Origin: Rhizobium sp. CC-YZS058
GTDB taxonomy: Bacteria; Pseudomonadota; Alphaproteobacteria; Rhizobiales; Rhizobiaceae
DNA length: 64,000 nt
Direction: 5' to 3'
Assembly (NCBI RefSeq): GCF_034720595.1
Contig: NZ_JAYESJ010000001.1
Coordinates: forward strand, 2,382,001 to 2,446,000
Shown here: positions 9,703 to 20,010 of the stretch, in pieces
Layout of the letters: each line of letters opens with the position of its first letter
How positions within the stretch are numbered: position 1 is the first letter of the stretch
Notes under the pieces: generated by a model
What the model was told of the DNA's origin: nothing
Seen by the model: only the letters and a program-made list of their open reading frames with translations
The model's database searches: none
Position numbers and translations under genes: made by a program

Positions 9703-10569
9703 ATGGATCAGAGCGGGATGCCGAAGCTTAACCCGGCGCGCGAGCCGCTGCCGTCCATGCGCGACCCGGGGCAGAGCAGCGGCCCAGCCCCCCGTCTCCA
9801 CCGCGCGATCGGCCTGGCCGCCGGGCTGACCGGCCTGTGGTTGCTGCTGCTCTTCCTGTTCCACCTCATCCCGTCGATCGATCTCGATGTGCAGCGCCTG
9901 TTCTTTCGCGCCCTTCCCTGCCCCCAGCATTCTCCTGGCGGTGCGTCGGCCGTCTGCGGCGCGTTTCCGCTCGCTGAGGCGAAAACGCTGCAGCTGATCC
10001 GTATCGTGCTGCTCCACCTGCCGACGCTGATCGGCATCGGCCTCCTCCTGGTCGTGATCGTTTGCCTGACCGGCCGCCTGAAAACGACTGCGGTCTTCCG
10101 CCAGCGCGCGGCCCTGCTCATCGCCACGCTCTGCCTCGGCCCTGGCCTGATCGTCAACACGCTCCTCAAGGATCATTCCGGCCGGCCGCGACCGGCCGAT
10201 ATCGACCTGTTCGGCGGCGCGCTCGCCTTCCGGCCGGCGGGCAGCTTCGACGGCGCCTGCCACGCCAATTGCTCCTTCCTGTCGGGCGAAGCGGCGGGCA
10301 TCGCCTGGCTCGTGCTGGCCGTCCTGATTCTGCCGCGGCCCCTGCGCCGGATCGTGCTGCCGATGACGCTGCTGATCGCCTGTGGCGGCCTTGCGCTCCG
10401 GGTCGCCTTCGGCCGGCATTTCCTGTCGGATGTCGCCCTCGGTGCACTGTCCACGCCACTCGTCGGCGCCTGGCTGATGGTGGTCGGGCTTCTCGTCGCG
10501 CCGCCGATCCGCCAAGCCGTGACCGCACTGTTCGCGGCCGAGGATGCGTCACCAAAAAGCCACCAATAG
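9703..10569 (+). CDS. PAP2-family membrane phosphatase
   Basis: A 288-residue membrane protein with about six hydrophobic segments. The three PAP2 motifs are present: KDHSGRPRP, then SFLSGEAA in place of the commoner PSGH, and RVAFGRHFLSDV with the catalytic His and Asp. Family members remove phosphate from lipids such as undecaprenyl pyrophosphate, phosphatidate or lipid A. It lies directly before lptF on the same strand, so a role in envelope lipid or lipid A processing (LpxE/LpxF-like) is attractive but unproven. GGAGA precedes the ATG. Confidence 0.83.
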   Translation: MDQSGMPKLNPAREPLPSMRDPGQSSGPAPRLHRAIGLAAGLTGLWLLLLFLFHLIPSIDLDVQRLFFRALPCPQHSPGGASAVCGAFPLAEAKTLQLIRIVLLHLPTLIGIGLLLVVIVCLTGRLKTTAVFRQRAALLIATLCLGPGLIVNTLLKDHSGRPRPADIDLFGGALAFRPAGSFDGACHANCSFLSGEAAGIAWLVLAVLILPRPLRRIVLPMTLLIACGGLALRVAFGRHFLSDVALGALSTPLVGAWLMVVGLLVAPPIRQAVTALFAAEDASPKSHQ

Positions 10570-10726
10570 GGAAAATGTCTGCCGCCTCTTCCGGGGTGGC
10601 GTTGCGGACCCGGACCGGTTTGGGTACTGCGAGCCTTATGAGCATCCAGAGAGACAGGCATTCCCGCGTCCCGCCCGCCGCCCCTGGCCGGCCCGATGCG
10701 CAGGCGCGAGCCGGAGCCGGCGCGCG

Positions 10727-11887
10727 ATGAGGATTCTCGAAACCTATATTCTGCGCCGCGTCTTCCAGATGTTCCTGACCGCGCTGATGCCGGTGCTCGG
10801 CATCATCTGGACGACCCAGGCCTTGCAGCGCGTCAATCTCGTCACCGATACCGGCCAGTCGATCGGCGCCTTCCTGACACTGGCGACGCTGATCCTTCCG
10901 ACCGTCATCCCGCTCGTTCTGCCTTTCGCGATCGTCATCGGCATCACCCAGACGCTGGGCACGATGAACAATGATTCCGAACTGACGGTGATCGAGGCGG
11001 CCGGCGGCCGGCGAAGCCTCATCCTGCGCCCGATTCTCTGGCTCGCCGTGGCTGTCAGCGCGCTGTCCTTCGCCGTCGACAACTATGTCGAGCCGATGGT
11101 GCGCCAGCAGGTGCGCCAGATGATCGCGACGGCCAATGCCGACCTTATCTCCACCGTCGTGCAGGAAAACACCTTCCGGCGGATCGCCGACGATCTCTAC
11201 ATCCAGATCGGCGGGCGGCGCGGCGGCGTGCTGACCGAGATCTTCGTGGCCGATTCGCGCGATCCGAATGTCGAATTCATCTATTATGCGCGCGAAGGCG
11301 CGATCGACGAGAACAGCTCGGCGCTGGTGATGAAGGACGGCGAGGTGCATCGCAAGCTGCCGGATGGCGGCGTGTCGATCATCAAGTTCGATTCCTACGC
11401 CTTCGACCTGACCGAGCTGACGCAGAAGACCGGCACCGCGACGCTGCGCGCCCAGGACCGCGACCTCGCCTACCTTCTCCATCCCGATCCGGAAGACAGC
11501 AATTACCAGAAGCGCCCGCAGACCTACACGGCCGAGCTGCACCGCCGCCTGACGGAGTGGTCCTACCCGCTGATCTTCGCACTGATCGGCCTGGTCGTGG
11601 CGAGCGATGCGCGCTCGCACCGCGAGGCGCGCCTGCACCCGACGGGCTCGGCGCTGATCTTCGCCTTCCTGTTCCGCTGGATGACCTTCTATGCCGCGAA
11701 CGGGGCGGAAGATTCGCAGATCTTCGTTCCGCTGATGTATCTGATCCCGATCGTCACCACGGCGCTCTGCGTCATCCAGCTGCGCAGCAACAAGCGACTG
11801 ACCATGCCGAAGACCGTCAGCGGCATGGCGTCCGAGACGATCACGCGCGTTCGTGGGCTCCTGGGCGGAAAGCAGGTGCCGCGATGA
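10727..11887 (+). CDS. lptF: LPS export ABC transporter permease LptF
   Basis: A 386-residue inner-membrane protein of the YjgP/YjgQ family. Paired with LptG and driven by LptB, it extracts lipopolysaccharide from the inner membrane. Three hydrophobic segments lie in the first 120 residues, a periplasmic beta-jellyroll domain occupies about 125-280, and further hydrophobic segments follow near the C-terminus. The frame is open from 10544, but the ATG at 10727 begins the typical RILETYILRRVF. Its last four bases, ATGA, contain the lptG start codon, so the two are translationally coupled. Confidence 0.95.
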   Translation: MRILETYILRRVFQMFLTALMPVLGIIWTTQALQRVNLVTDTGQSIGAFLTLATLILPTVIPLVLPFAIVIGITQTLGTMNNDSELTVIEAAGGRRSLILRPILWLAVAVSALSFAVDNYVEPMVRQQVRQMIATANADLISTVVQENTFRRIADDLYIQIGGRRGGVLTEIFVADSRDPNVEFIYYAREGAIDENSSALVMKDGEVHRKLPDGGVSIIKFDSYAFDLTELTQKTGTATLRAQDRDLAYLLHPDPEDSNYQKRPQTYTAELHRRLTEWSYPLIFALIGLVVASDARSHREARLHPTGSALIFAFLFRWMTFYAANGAEDSQIFVPLMYLIPIVTTALCVIQLRSNKRLTMPKTVSGMASETITRVRGLLGGKQVPR

Positions 11888-12960
11888 GCACGCTCAAGCT
11901 CTATTTCTTCAAGCGCTACATCGTGACGGTGATCTATTTCCTGATCGGCATCTTCTCGCTGGTCTTCATCATCGATTTCAGCGAGCTCTCGAGCCGCATG
12001 GGCAACCTGCCCGGCTATACCGTGGCCGGCGGGCTCTACATGACGACGCTGCGCATTCCGACCATCCTGCAGCAGACGGTGCCCTTCGTGGCGCTCTTTG
12101 CCGGCATGGCCTCGCTCATCTCGCTCAACCGCCGCTACGAGCTGGTCGTCACGCGCGCGGCCGGCATTTCCGCCTGGCAGTTCCTGCAGCCCTTCGTCGT
12201 GGGCGCGCTGCTCTTCGGCCTTGCCGCGCTCGCCATCCTCAACCCGATTGCCGCCTGGGGCGCGCGCAGCGCCGAGCTTCTGGAGGCCTCCTGGGGATCG
12301 TCTTCCTCGCGCGGCTCCAACTCCATCCCGTGGCTGCGCCAGATCCAGAACGGCGACGACGCCATCATCGGCGCACGCTCGGTCGAGGATGAGGGCCGGC
12401 TGCTGAACACGGTGACGATCATCCACCTCGACCAGCAGGGCCGCATCGCCTTTCGGCAGGATGCGCGCAGTGCAAAACTCGAAGATGGTTACTGGCAGCT
12501 TAACGAGGTGACGGAAACACGCAGCGGTGTGTTGCCCAAACGCCTCAAAACGGCACGGCTCGCCACCAATATCCGTCCCGAACTGGTACAGGAAACGCTT
12601 GGAAAGCCTGATTCCATTCAGATTTTCGAGCTCCCGCGCAAGATTGCGGTCGCCAAGTCCTTCGGCTTCCCGACCTATGGCATGCAGACGCAGTTGCATT
12701 CCCTGATCTCGTTGCCGCTGCTTCTCGTTGCAATGACGCTGATTGCTGCAAGCGTTTCGCTCAAGTTCAGCCGGTTCAACCAATCGCGCTCGGTGATTCT
12801 CGGTGGAATCCTGTCGGGCTTCGTGCTTTATGTCGTAACCATGCTTGTCAAAGCGTTCGGAAGCAGCGGTATCGTGCCTCCGTTCGTAGCCGCCTGGTTG
12901 CCTGTCGTCGTTGCGATGGCGTTGGGATCTACGATTTTGTTGCATCAGGAGGATGGCTAG
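11884..12960 (+). CDS. lptG: LPS export ABC transporter permease LptG
   Basis: A 358-residue partner of LptF with the same architecture: N-terminal membrane segments (KLYFFKRYIVTVIYFL), a periplasmic jellyroll at about 130-270 and C-terminal membrane segments. Its ATG overlaps the lptF stop, and its TAG shares one base with the lptD GTG start. Encoding both permeases directly upstream of lptD is a common alphaproteobacterial order that links removal of LPS from the inner membrane to its insertion in the outer membrane. Confidence 0.95.
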   Translation: MSTLKLYFFKRYIVTVIYFLIGIFSLVFIIDFSELSSRMGNLPGYTVAGGLYMTTLRIPTILQQTVPFVALFAGMASLISLNRRYELVVTRAAGISAWQFLQPFVVGALLFGLAALAILNPIAAWGARSAELLEASWGSSSSRGSNSIPWLRQIQNGDDAIIGARSVEDEGRLLNTVTIIHLDQQGRIAFRQDARSAKLEDGYWQLNEVTETRSGVLPKRLKTARLATNIRPELVQETLGKPDSIQIFELPRKIAVAKSFGFPTYGMQTQLHSLISLPLLLVAMTLIAASVSLKFSRFNQSRSVILGGILSGFVLYVVTMLVKAFGSSGIVPPFVAAWLPVVVAMALGSTILLHQEDG

Positions 12961-15293
12961 TGGCGGCCGCACACCGCAGAGTAACACGGCGACTGGCCGC
13001 CCTTCTCATGACCGGCGCAGCCGCTCTTGCTCTCCTTCCGGCTGGAATGACGATTGCGCACGCGCAGTCGGCGCGCCTCGACGCGCTCCAGCCCAACATG
13101 CCCGCCGACGCCAAGATGCTGCTGTCGGCCAATGAGCTCGTCTACAACCGTGATTCCGAGCGCGTCATCGTGCGCGGTGCGGTGCAGATCAATTATGGCG
13201 GCTACCAGATGGTCGCCCAGCAGGTCGAATACAGCCAGAAGACCGGGCGAATCGTCGCGACCGGCGAGATCGAGCTGATCGAGCCCGGCGGCAACAAGAT
13301 CTATGCCGACAAGATGGACGTCACGGACAATTTCGCCGATGGCTTCATCGAAACGATGCGCGTCGAGACGACGGACCTGACCAAGCTCGCCGCCGTCAAC
13401 GGCGAGCGGCGCAATGGCGAGGAGATCATCCTCAACCAGGCCGTCTACACCGCCTGCACGCCCTGCGCGGTCGATCCCAATCATCGTTCGCTCTGGCACA
13501 TCAAGGCGCAGCGCATCATTCAGAACGGCCGCACCCATACGGTCCGGCTGGAAAACGCCCGGTTCGAGCTGTTCGGCAAGCCGATCGTCTATCTGCCGGT
13601 GCTCGAAGTTCCAGACCATACGGTGAAGCGCAAGAGCGGCTTCCTGTTCCCCGGCTTCCGTTATACGCAGAAGCTCGGCGCCGGCGTGTCGATCCCCTAT
13701 TACTGGGCGATCTCGCCGAGCATGGATGCGACGGTGACGGCCACCGGCCTGACGCGCCAGGGCTTCCTTCTGGAGGGCGAGTTCCGCCAGCGATTCGAAA
13801 TGGGGCAGCATGTGTTGCGCTTTGCCGGCATCAGCCAGGCAAGCCCCCAGACCTTCACCGCCGACACGGTCGACGCACAAGAGCGCGAGCGCGGCATGAT
13901 CGGCTCCAAGGCCGACTTCAAGATCAATCCGCGCTGGGCCTTTGGCTGGGATGTGCTGGTCCAGAGCGACAACAACTTCTCCAAGACCTACGAACTCTCG
14001 ACCTTCGACGGCACGACGCTGACCAACCAGGCCTATCTGACCGGGCTCGGCAAGCGCAACTCCTTCGACATGCGTGCCTTCTACTTCGATATCCAGGATG
14101 CCGATCCCGACAGCCTGGCCGAAAAGCAGCAGGCGGTCGCCCAGGTTCTCGACTACCAGTACACCGCACCCGAGCCTGTGCTGGGCGGCGAACTGACGGC
14201 AAAGGTCAACGTGACTGCCGTCGAGCGCAGCCGCCAGGACAGTTACACGGTTCTCGGCGTCGAGCGCTTCCGTGGCCTGGAAGGCGAGGACCAGCGCTTC
14301 ACCGCCGAGACGGAATGGAAGCGCACCTTCATCATTCCGGGTGGCCTGTCGCTCACCCCTCTTCTCGCTGCGCGCGGCGATGCGGTCGGCATTTCGACCG
14401 ATCAGCCGCTCGGCTATACCGGCGACTTCACCAATGACGATGCCGTCACCCGCGGCATGCTGACCGCCGGTCTCGAGGCGCGCTATCCGATCCTGATGGC
14501 TACCGCCAACAGCAGCCACATTCTGGAGCCGATCGCCCAGGTCTATCTGCGGCCGAACGAGCAGTATGCCGGCGCCCTGCCCAACGAGGATGCCCAGAGC
14601 TTCGTCTTCGATGCGACCAACCTGTTCGAACGCGACAAGTTTTCGGGCTTCGACCGGATCGAGGGTGGCTCGCGCGCCAATGTCGGCCTGCGCTACACGG
14701 GCACGCTCGGCAATGGCTACGGCTTGCGGGCGATCGCCGGCCAGTCCTTCCATCTCGGCGGCGTCAACTCCTTCGCCACCGACGATCTGGTAAAAGTCGG
14801 CGCGGATTCAGGGCTCGAAACCGATCGGTCGGACTATGTGACGATGATCGGCATCGATGCGCCGTCCGGCATCACCGGCAGCTTCTCCGGCCGCTTCGAC
14901 GAACAGGACCTCTCGCTGCGCCGCACCGACGCGACGCTCGGCTACGAGGGAATCCAGTGGCAGTCGGCCATCACCTATACGAGCATCAAGGCACAGCCGA
15001 CCTATGGCTCGCCGACCGATCAGGATGAAATCCAGACCGCGGCCGCCTGGCGCTTCCGCGATTACTGGTCTGTTTTCGGCCAGGTGACCTACGACATCAA
15101 CAATGACACCGTGACACGCAACGGCATCGGCATCACCTACGACGACCAGGACACGCTGTTCTCGATCGTCTACCAGAACGAGCGCGACCCCGACGATGTC
15201 GTGGCGAACGACTGGTCGATCGGCGCACGGCTGAGTTTCCGCACCTTGGGCGACATCAACATCGGCGATACGACGTTCGACGACCTGAACTAG
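12960..15293 (+). CDS. lptD: LPS-assembly outer membrane protein LptD
   Basis: A 777-residue outer-membrane protein. A signal peptide (residues 1 to about 36, ending IAHAQS) leads to an OstA/LptA-like N-terminal domain and a large C-terminal beta barrel that inserts LPS in the outer leaflet. A CTPC pair occurs near residue 165. The start is GTG at 12960, overlapping the lptG stop by one base. A run AAAHRRVTRRLAALLM forms the positively charged start of the signal peptide. About 205 bases separate it from surA. Confidence 0.95.
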   Translation: MAAAHRRVTRRLAALLMTGAAALALLPAGMTIAHAQSARLDALQPNMPADAKMLLSANELVYNRDSERVIVRGAVQINYGGYQMVAQQVEYSQKTGRIVATGEIELIEPGGNKIYADKMDVTDNFADGFIETMRVETTDLTKLAAVNGERRNGEEIILNQAVYTACTPCAVDPNHRSLWHIKAQRIIQNGRTHTVRLENARFELFGKPIVYLPVLEVPDHTVKRKSGFLFPGFRYTQKLGAGVSIPYYWAISPSMDATVTATGLTRQGFLLEGEFRQRFEMGQHVLRFAGISQASPQTFTADTVDAQERERGMIGSKADFKINPRWAFGWDVLVQSDNNFSKTYELSTFDGTTLTNQAYLTGLGKRNSFDMRAFYFDIQDADPDSLAEKQQAVAQVLDYQYTAPEPVLGGELTAKVNVTAVERSRQDSYTVLGVERFRGLEGEDQRFTAETEWKRTFIIPGGLSLTPLLAARGDAVGISTDQPLGYTGDFTNDDAVTRGMLTAGLEARYPILMATANSSHILEPIAQVYLRPNEQYAGALPNEDAQSFVFDATNLFERDKFSGFDRIEGGSRANVGLRYTGTLGNGYGLRAIAGQSFHLGGVNSFATDDLVKVGADSGLETDRSDYVTMIGIDAPSGITGSFSGRFDEQDLSLRRTDATLGYEGIQWQSAITYTSIKAQPTYGSPTDQDEIQTAAAWRFRDYWSVFGQVTYDINNDTVTRNGIGITYDDQDTLFSIVYQNERDPDDVVANDWSIGARLSFRTLGDINIGDTTFDDLN

Positions 15294-15447
15294 CCATCGT
15301 GCCGTGGTCACGCGAATGTGCGGGCTTCAGCAACCGGTCGCGCGGCAATACCCCGCTCTTGTCATCATTCGGCCGCATGGTTTATGCATCGAGCCGGGAA
15401 ACGGCGGTCCGTGGCAAGGGGATCGCTTGGGAGGGCCTTGCAAGGGC

Positions 15448-15488
15448 GGGCGACCAGGGCTGGTCGTCCCCTCTGCGAAAAAGGGGAC
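15448..15488 (+). promoter_or_regulatory. Two mutually exclusive hairpins before surA
   Basis: Hairpin A pairs GGGCGACCA (15448-15456) with TGGTCGTCCC (15461-15470), with one bulged T. Hairpin B pairs GTCCCC (15466-15471) with GGGGAC (15483-15488). They share bases 15466-15470 and so cannot form together. Hairpin B places the AAGGGGA ribosome-binding site of surA in a stem; hairpin A leaves it free. The sequence shows the pairing. A regulatory role is inference. Confidence 0.5.
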
Positions 15489-15498
15489 TGAAAAGACC

Positions 15499-16473
15499 AT
15501 GACCGGCACGGCAAAGACCGGCGCACGCAGCGTCGTCCGCAGCATTCCGTCGATCCTTCTGGCAGGCGCGCTCTCCGCCGCCATCGCGGCAACCAGTCTG
15601 CCGCCGATGGCCGAAGCGGCCTCGACCACGGTCGCCGTGGTCGTCAACGGTCAGCCGATCACCTCCGGCGATGTCGCCAAGCGTCTCAATTTCATGAAGC
15701 TGAAGCGCGAATCCGGCGGTGCTGCCGCCGCCCGCCAGCAGCTGATCGACGAGCAATTAAAGCGGGCCGAGATCCTGCGCCTGCAGCAGTCCGTCTCGAC
15801 CAGCGATGTGGACGCCGCGGTGCAACGCTTTGCCGCCGGCAACAAGCTGACCATTCCCCAGCTGACCCAGGTTCTCGACAAGGCCGGCGTCGGCATGGAC
15901 CATTTCAAGGCCTTCGTCGCCGTCTCGATGAGCTGGCCGCGCGCCGTGCGGCTGCGCTACGGCACCGGCGGCGGCCGGATCTCCAACGAGGAACTGGTGC
16001 GGCGCATGCAGGAGAATGGCGGCACCAAGCCGGTGACAACCGAATATTTCCTGCAGCAGATCATCTTCGTCGTGCCGGCCGCCAAGCGCAACGCCATCCT
16101 CGGCAAGCGTCAGGCGGAAGCCAATGCCGCGCGCCCAAAATTCCCGGGCTGCGAGCAGTCCAAGGTCTATGCCGCCACGATGCGGGACGTCTCCGTCCGC
16201 AATCTCGGACGCATGATGATCCAGGAAATTCCGGAGGACTGGAAGCCTCTGGTGGAAAAAGCCGGTGACGGCACCACGACCGGGACGCGCGTGACCGAGC
16301 GCGGCGTCGAATTCCTGGCGATCTGCAAGAAGCGCCAGGTCTCCGACGACCTTGCCGCCGAAGTCGTGTTCCGGGCCGAGGATCTCGGCAAGGCCCAGTC
16401 GGCGGGCGAAGATCCGAACAGCCTCCGCTACATCGAAGAGCTGCGCAAGAAGGCGCAGATCCAGAACAAGTGA
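15499..16473 (+). CDS. surA: SurA-like periplasmic chaperone
   Basis: A 324-residue secreted protein. The signal peptide runs to about residue 36 (ending MAEAAS), then a SurA N-terminal domain ([19 protein letters not shown]) and a C-terminal region in the position of a parvulin-type prolyl isomerase that I cannot match clearly, so it may be divergent. SurA escorts unfolded outer-membrane proteins such as LptD through the periplasm. I chose the ATG at 15499 because it starts the signal peptide and has AAGGGGA upstream. The gene follows lptD and precedes pdxA by four bases, the same order as in E. coli. Confidence 0.85.
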   Translation: MTGTAKTGARSVVRSIPSILLAGALSAAIAATSLPPMAEAASTTVAVVVNGQPITSGDVAKRLNFMKLKRESGGAAAARQQLIDEQLKRAEILRLQQSVSTSDVDAAVQRFAAGNKLTIPQLTQVLDKAGVGMDHFKAFVAVSMSWPRAVRLRYGTGGGRISNEELVRRMQENGGTKPVTTEYFLQQIIFVVPAAKRNAILGKRQAEANAARPKFPGCEQSKVYAATMRDVSVRNLGRMMIQEIPEDWKPLVEKAGDGTTTGTRVTERGVEFLAICKKRQVSDDLAAEVVFRAEDLGKAQSAGEDPNSLRYIEELRKKAQIQNK

Positions 16474-16477
16474 TCTC

Positions 16478-17503
16478 ATGACCGATCCTCGACAGGTGCC
16501 CCTCGCCCTGACCATGGGCGACCCCTCCGGGATCGGCCTCGACATCACACTGGACGCCTGGACGCGCCGGGATGCGCTGAGCCTCCCGCCCTTCCTCTTC
16601 CTCGGCGATCCCGCGGCGCTCTCGGCCCGGGCCGATCTGCTCGGCCTCGCCGTGCCGATCCGCGAGGCCGATTGCAGCAGCGCGGCCGCCCTGTTTGACC
16701 AGGCCCTCCCCGTTCTGCCGATCCGCTGCCCGCAGCCGGTCACCGTCGGCCTGCCGGACAGCGGCAATGCCTCCGCCATCATCGGCGCAATCGACCAGGC
16801 GGTAGCGCTGACGCTCGCTGGAGACGCCGCCGCGGTGGTGACCAACCCCATCGCCAAGGCCGTGCTCTACGAGGCCGGCTTCGGCTTTCCCGGCCACACG
16901 GAATATCTGGCCGAGCTTGGCGGGCAGGCCGGCGGCCGCCCGCTCCTGCCTGTCATGATGCTGGCGGGGCCGAAGCTGATGGCGGTGCCGGTCACCATCC
17001 ACATTCCGCTGAAAGACGTGCCGGCCGCGCTGACAGCCGACCTTATCGAAACCACCTGCCGCATCACGATCCATGATCTGAGGCTGCGTTTTGGCCTGGC
17101 CCAGCCACGCCTGGCGGTGGCTGGGCTGAACCCGCATGCCGGCGAAGGCGGTGCGCTGGGCTTCGAGGACGACGCCATGATCCGGCCGGTCGTCGAGAAG
17201 CTGAAGTCGGAAGGTTTGTCCGTCGAAGGCCCCTTGCCGGCCGATACGCTCTTCCACGACCGCGCCCGCGCCGGCTATGACGTGGCGATCTGCATGTATC
17301 ACGATCAGGCGCTGATCCCCGCCAAGGCGCTCGGCTTCGACGACAGCGTCAACGTCACGCTCGGCCTGCCCTTCATCCGCACTTCCCCCGACCACGGAAC
17401 GGCCTTCCCGATCGCCGGACAGGGCATCGCGCGACCGGACAGCCTGGTGGCCGCCCTCTCGCTTGCCCGCCGCCTGGCCGATACCGGGACCGGAGCCCAC
17501 TGA
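16478..17503 (+). CDS. pdxA: 4-hydroxythreonine-4-phosphate dehydrogenase
   Basis: A 341-residue enzyme that oxidises 4-phosphohydroxy-threonine in the DXP-dependent route to pyridoxal phosphate. Typical segments are [14 protein letters not shown] at the start, [25 protein letters not shown] (metal His) and [14 protein letters not shown]. The ATG at 16478 is four bases after the surA stop, and its TGA shares one base with the ATG of ksgA (TGATG), so the operon is tightly packed. Confidence 0.95.
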   Translation: MTDPRQVPLALTMGDPSGIGLDITLDAWTRRDALSLPPFLFLGDPAALSARADLLGLAVPIREADCSSAAALFDQALPVLPIRCPQPVTVGLPDSGNASAIIGAIDQAVALTLAGDAAAVVTNPIAKAVLYEAGFGFPGHTEYLAELGGQAGGRPLLPVMMLAGPKLMAVPVTIHIPLKDVPAALTADLIETTCRITIHDLRLRFGLAQPRLAVAGLNPHAGEGGALGFEDDAMIRPVVEKLKSEGLSVEGPLPADTLFHDRARAGYDVAICMYHDQALIPAKALGFDDSVNVTLGLPFIRTSPDHGTAFPIAGQGIARPDSLVAALSLARRLADTGTGAH

Positions 17504-18342
17504 TGGCCGCGATCGACGGCCTGCCGCCACTGCGCGACGTGATCGCCCGCTTCGGACTCGACGCGCGCAAGGCGCTCGGCCAGAACTTCCTGCTCGACCT
17601 CAATCTCACCCAGAAGATCGCGCGTACCGCCGGACCGCTCGAGGATGCGACCGTGATCGAGGTCGGCCCCGGCCCGGGCGGCCTCACGCGCGCCATCCTG
17701 TCGCTCGGCGCCCGCAAGCTCGTGGCGATCGAGCGCGACAGCCGCTGCCTGCCGGCGCTCGACGAGGTTTCTGCCCATTATCCGGGCCGGCTGACGGTGA
17801 TCGAAGGCGATGCGCTGAAGGTGGATTTCGCGGCCTTGGCGGCAGAGCACGGGGACGGCGGGCCGGTGCGCATCATCGCCAACCTGCCCTATAATGTCGG
17901 CACCCAGCTTCTGGTCAACTGGCTGACGCCGTCGGCCTGGCCGCCCTTCTGGGCGTCGATGACGCTGATGTTCCAGCGCGAGGTGGGGCTGCGGATCGTG
18001 GCCAGCGAGGATGACGATCACTATGGCCGGCTCGGCGTTCTCGCCGGATGGCGCACGGACGCCAGGCTCGCCTTCGACGTTCCCCCGCAGGCCTTCACCC
18101 CGCCGCCCAAGGTGACCTCGACCGTGGTGCATCTGGAGCCGATCGTCGCGCCGATCCCCTGCGACATCGCCAAGCTCGAACGGCTGACCCAGGCCGCCTT
18201 CGGCCAGCGGCGCAAGATGCTGCGTCAAAGCGTCAAGTCTCTCGGCGGCGAAGCCCTCCTCACCCGCGCCGCCATAGACCCCCAACGCCGCGCCGAAACG
18301 CTGAGCGTCGAGGAGTTCTGCCGTCTGGCGAATGCGCTCTAG
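17503..18342 (+). CDS. ksgA: 16S rRNA dimethyladenosine transferase
   Basis: A 279-residue SAM-dependent enzyme that dimethylates two adjacent adenines near the 3' end of 16S rRNA. Motifs: [14 protein letters not shown] at about residue 26, the SAM-binding [14 protein letters not shown], and the catalytic [11 protein letters not shown] (NLPY type). The ATG overlaps the pdxA stop. It is the last gene of the lptF operon and is convergent with gmk, whose stop lies about six bases away. Confidence 0.96.
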   Translation: MAAIDGLPPLRDVIARFGLDARKALGQNFLLDLNLTQKIARTAGPLEDATVIEVGPGPGGLTRAILSLGARKLVAIERDSRCLPALDEVSAHYPGRLTVIEGDALKVDFAALAAEHGDGGPVRIIANLPYNVGTQLLVNWLTPSAWPPFWASMTLMFQREVGLRIVASEDDDHYGRLGVLAGWRTDARLAFDVPPQAFTPPPKVTSTVVHLEPIVAPIPCDIAKLERLTQAAFGQRRKMLRQSVKSLGGEALLTRAAIDPQRRAETLSVEEFCRLANAL

Positions 18343-18348
18343 CCGCCC

Positions 18349-19017
18349 TCAGAGCTTTGGCGTTTCCGTAAGCAGGCCGCGGACGAATTCGAAGAGGCCG
18401 GGGCGGCGGTCGCGGCGCAGGCGTTCGGCTTCGACGATGGCCTGGACGGCGGCAAAGGCACTGTCCAGGTCTTCGTTGACGACAATGTAGTCGTACTCCA
18501 CCCAGTGCTCGATCTCGGCGCGGGAATTGGCAAGGCGCGTGGCGATCACCTCTTCCGTATCCTCGGCGCGCCGGTGCAGCCGGGACTGCAGCTCGGCCAT
18601 GGACGGCGGCAGAATGAAGATCGAGACGACATCGCCGCCCATCTTCTCCTGTAGCTGCTGGGCGCCCTGCCAGTCGATGTCGAACAGCATGTCGCGCCCT
18701 TCCGACATGGCCTGCTCAACTGCGTCGCGCGGCGTGCCATAGAAATTGCCGTGCACCTCGGCCCATTCGAGCAGGGCCTCCGTCTGGCGCAGGCCTTCGA
18801 ACTCGCGGATCGACTTGAAGTGATAGTGCCGTCCATCGATCTCGCTCGGGCGCCGCTTGCGCGTCGTCACGCTCACCGAAATGCTCATCTGCGGATCGGC
18901 TTCGAGGAGGTTGCGGGCGATGGTCGACTTGCCAGCGCCGGAGGGCGAGGAAATGACCAGCATCAGGCCGCGGCGGGGAATGCCGGAGGCGGAGGTCGGC
19001 GTTTCGACGGGGGTCAT
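18349..19017 (-). CDS. gmk: Guanylate kinase
   Basis: A 222-residue kinase that converts GMP to GDP. The P-loop is [16 protein letters not shown], followed by the GMP-binding [19 protein letters not shown] and the segment [13 protein letters not shown]. The ATG at 19017 lies two bases after the yicC stop, with GGAG upstream; a GTG two codons earlier would overlap that stop. It ends the minus-strand run that starts at fabD. Pairing of yicC with gmk is widely conserved. Confidence 0.96.
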   Translation of the reverse strand: MTPVETPTSASGIPRRGLMLVISSPSGAGKSTIARNLLEADPQMSISVSVTTRKRRPSEIDGRHYHFKSIREFEGLRQTEALLEWAEVHGNFYGTPRDAVEQAMSEGRDMLFDIDWQGAQQLQEKMGGDVVSIFILPPSMAELQSRLHRRAEDTEEVIATRLANSRAEIEHWVEYDYIVVNEDLDSAFAAVQAIVEAERLRRDRRPGLFEFVRGLLTETPKL

Positions 19018-19019
19018 GA

Positions 19020-19907
19020 TCACTCCAGATTCTGGACCTGTTCGCGGAACTGGTCGATGAGCACTTTGAGCTCGATCCCGGCCGCGCTGACGGCGGCGGA
19101 GGAGGATTTCGAGCAGATGGTGTTGGTCTCGCGGTTGAATTCCTGGCTCAGGAAATCCAGCTTGCGGCCGACGGGACCGCCCCGGCCGATCAGAAGCCGC
19201 GCGGCCTCGATATGGGCGTTGAGGCGGTCGATCTCTTCGCGCACATCCGCCTTGGCGGCGAGCAGCGCGATCTCGGCATGCAGGCGGTCGCGGTCGAGCG
19301 AGACGGCATTGTCGGTCAGGAGGGCGATCTGCTGCGTCAGCCGCGCGGAGATGGCGGCCGGGCTGCGGGAGGGATCGGCCTCGATGACGCGCGTCAGCTC
19401 CTCCACCTCGCCGACGATGCGGTGAAGGACATGGCCGAGCGCCGCACCCTCGCTCTCGCGCATGGCCGCCATGTCGTGCAGCGCCAGGTCCAGGCCGTCG
19501 AGAATCGCCGCGTCGCGGGCGGCCTTCTCGTCTTCCTTTTCCTCCGGTTCCTTGAACTCGACCACGCCCCGGATCGCAAGCAGCGTGTCGAGCCGCAGCG
19601 GCGCAGGGTCGATGGCATCGCCGAGCTGCGCACGCAGCGACAACACGGAAGCGAGCGCCGCCTGGTTGATCACCGTCTCCACCTGCGTCTCGCTGCCGCT
19701 GACGGAGAGATTGACCTGCATGTTGCCGCGGGAGAAATGGTTGGCGAGCCTTCGGCGGACCTCGCTGTCCAGATGATCGAGCCCGGCCGGCAGGCGCAGG
19801 CGCAGGTCGAGGCCCTTGCCGTTGACCGAGCGCAGCTCCCAGGCCCAGCGGGTGCGCCCGCTCGTTCCCTCGCGGCGGGCAAAGCCGGTCATGGACTGCA
19901 GGGACAT
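19020..19907 (-). CDS. yicC: YicC-family endoribonuclease
   Basis: A 295-residue protein of the YicC/YloC family. It starts [14 protein letters not shown], as nearly all members do, and ends with the conserved block around [17 protein letters not shown] and [21 protein letters not shown]. coli and B. subtilis members are reported to be RNases. GAGGAGA precedes the ATG. It lies between mltG and gmk. The frame extends upstream, but the conserved N-terminus sets the start. Confidence 0.93.
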   Translation of the reverse strand: MSLQSMTGFARREGTSGRTRWAWELRSVNGKGLDLRLRLPAGLDHLDSEVRRRLANHFSRGNMQVNLSVSGSETQVETVINQAALASVLSLRAQLGDAIDPAPLRLDTLLAIRGVVEFKEPEEKEDEKAARDAAILDGLDLALHDMAAMRESEGAALGHVLHRIVGEVEELTRVIEADPSRSPAAISARLTQQIALLTDNAVSLDRDRLHAEIALLAAKADVREEIDRLNAHIEAARLLIGRGGPVGRKLDFLSQEFNRETNTICSKSSSAAVSAAGIELKVLIDQFREQVQNLE

Positions 19908-20010
19908 TGCGTTCTCCTCGGGCCTCAGAGGCAAATGTTTACGGCCCCGGCCCGGTCCGCCGCAAGGGCGAAGCGAGCCGGGGCCGCATGATCCACAAAG
20001 GGATGCGCGC

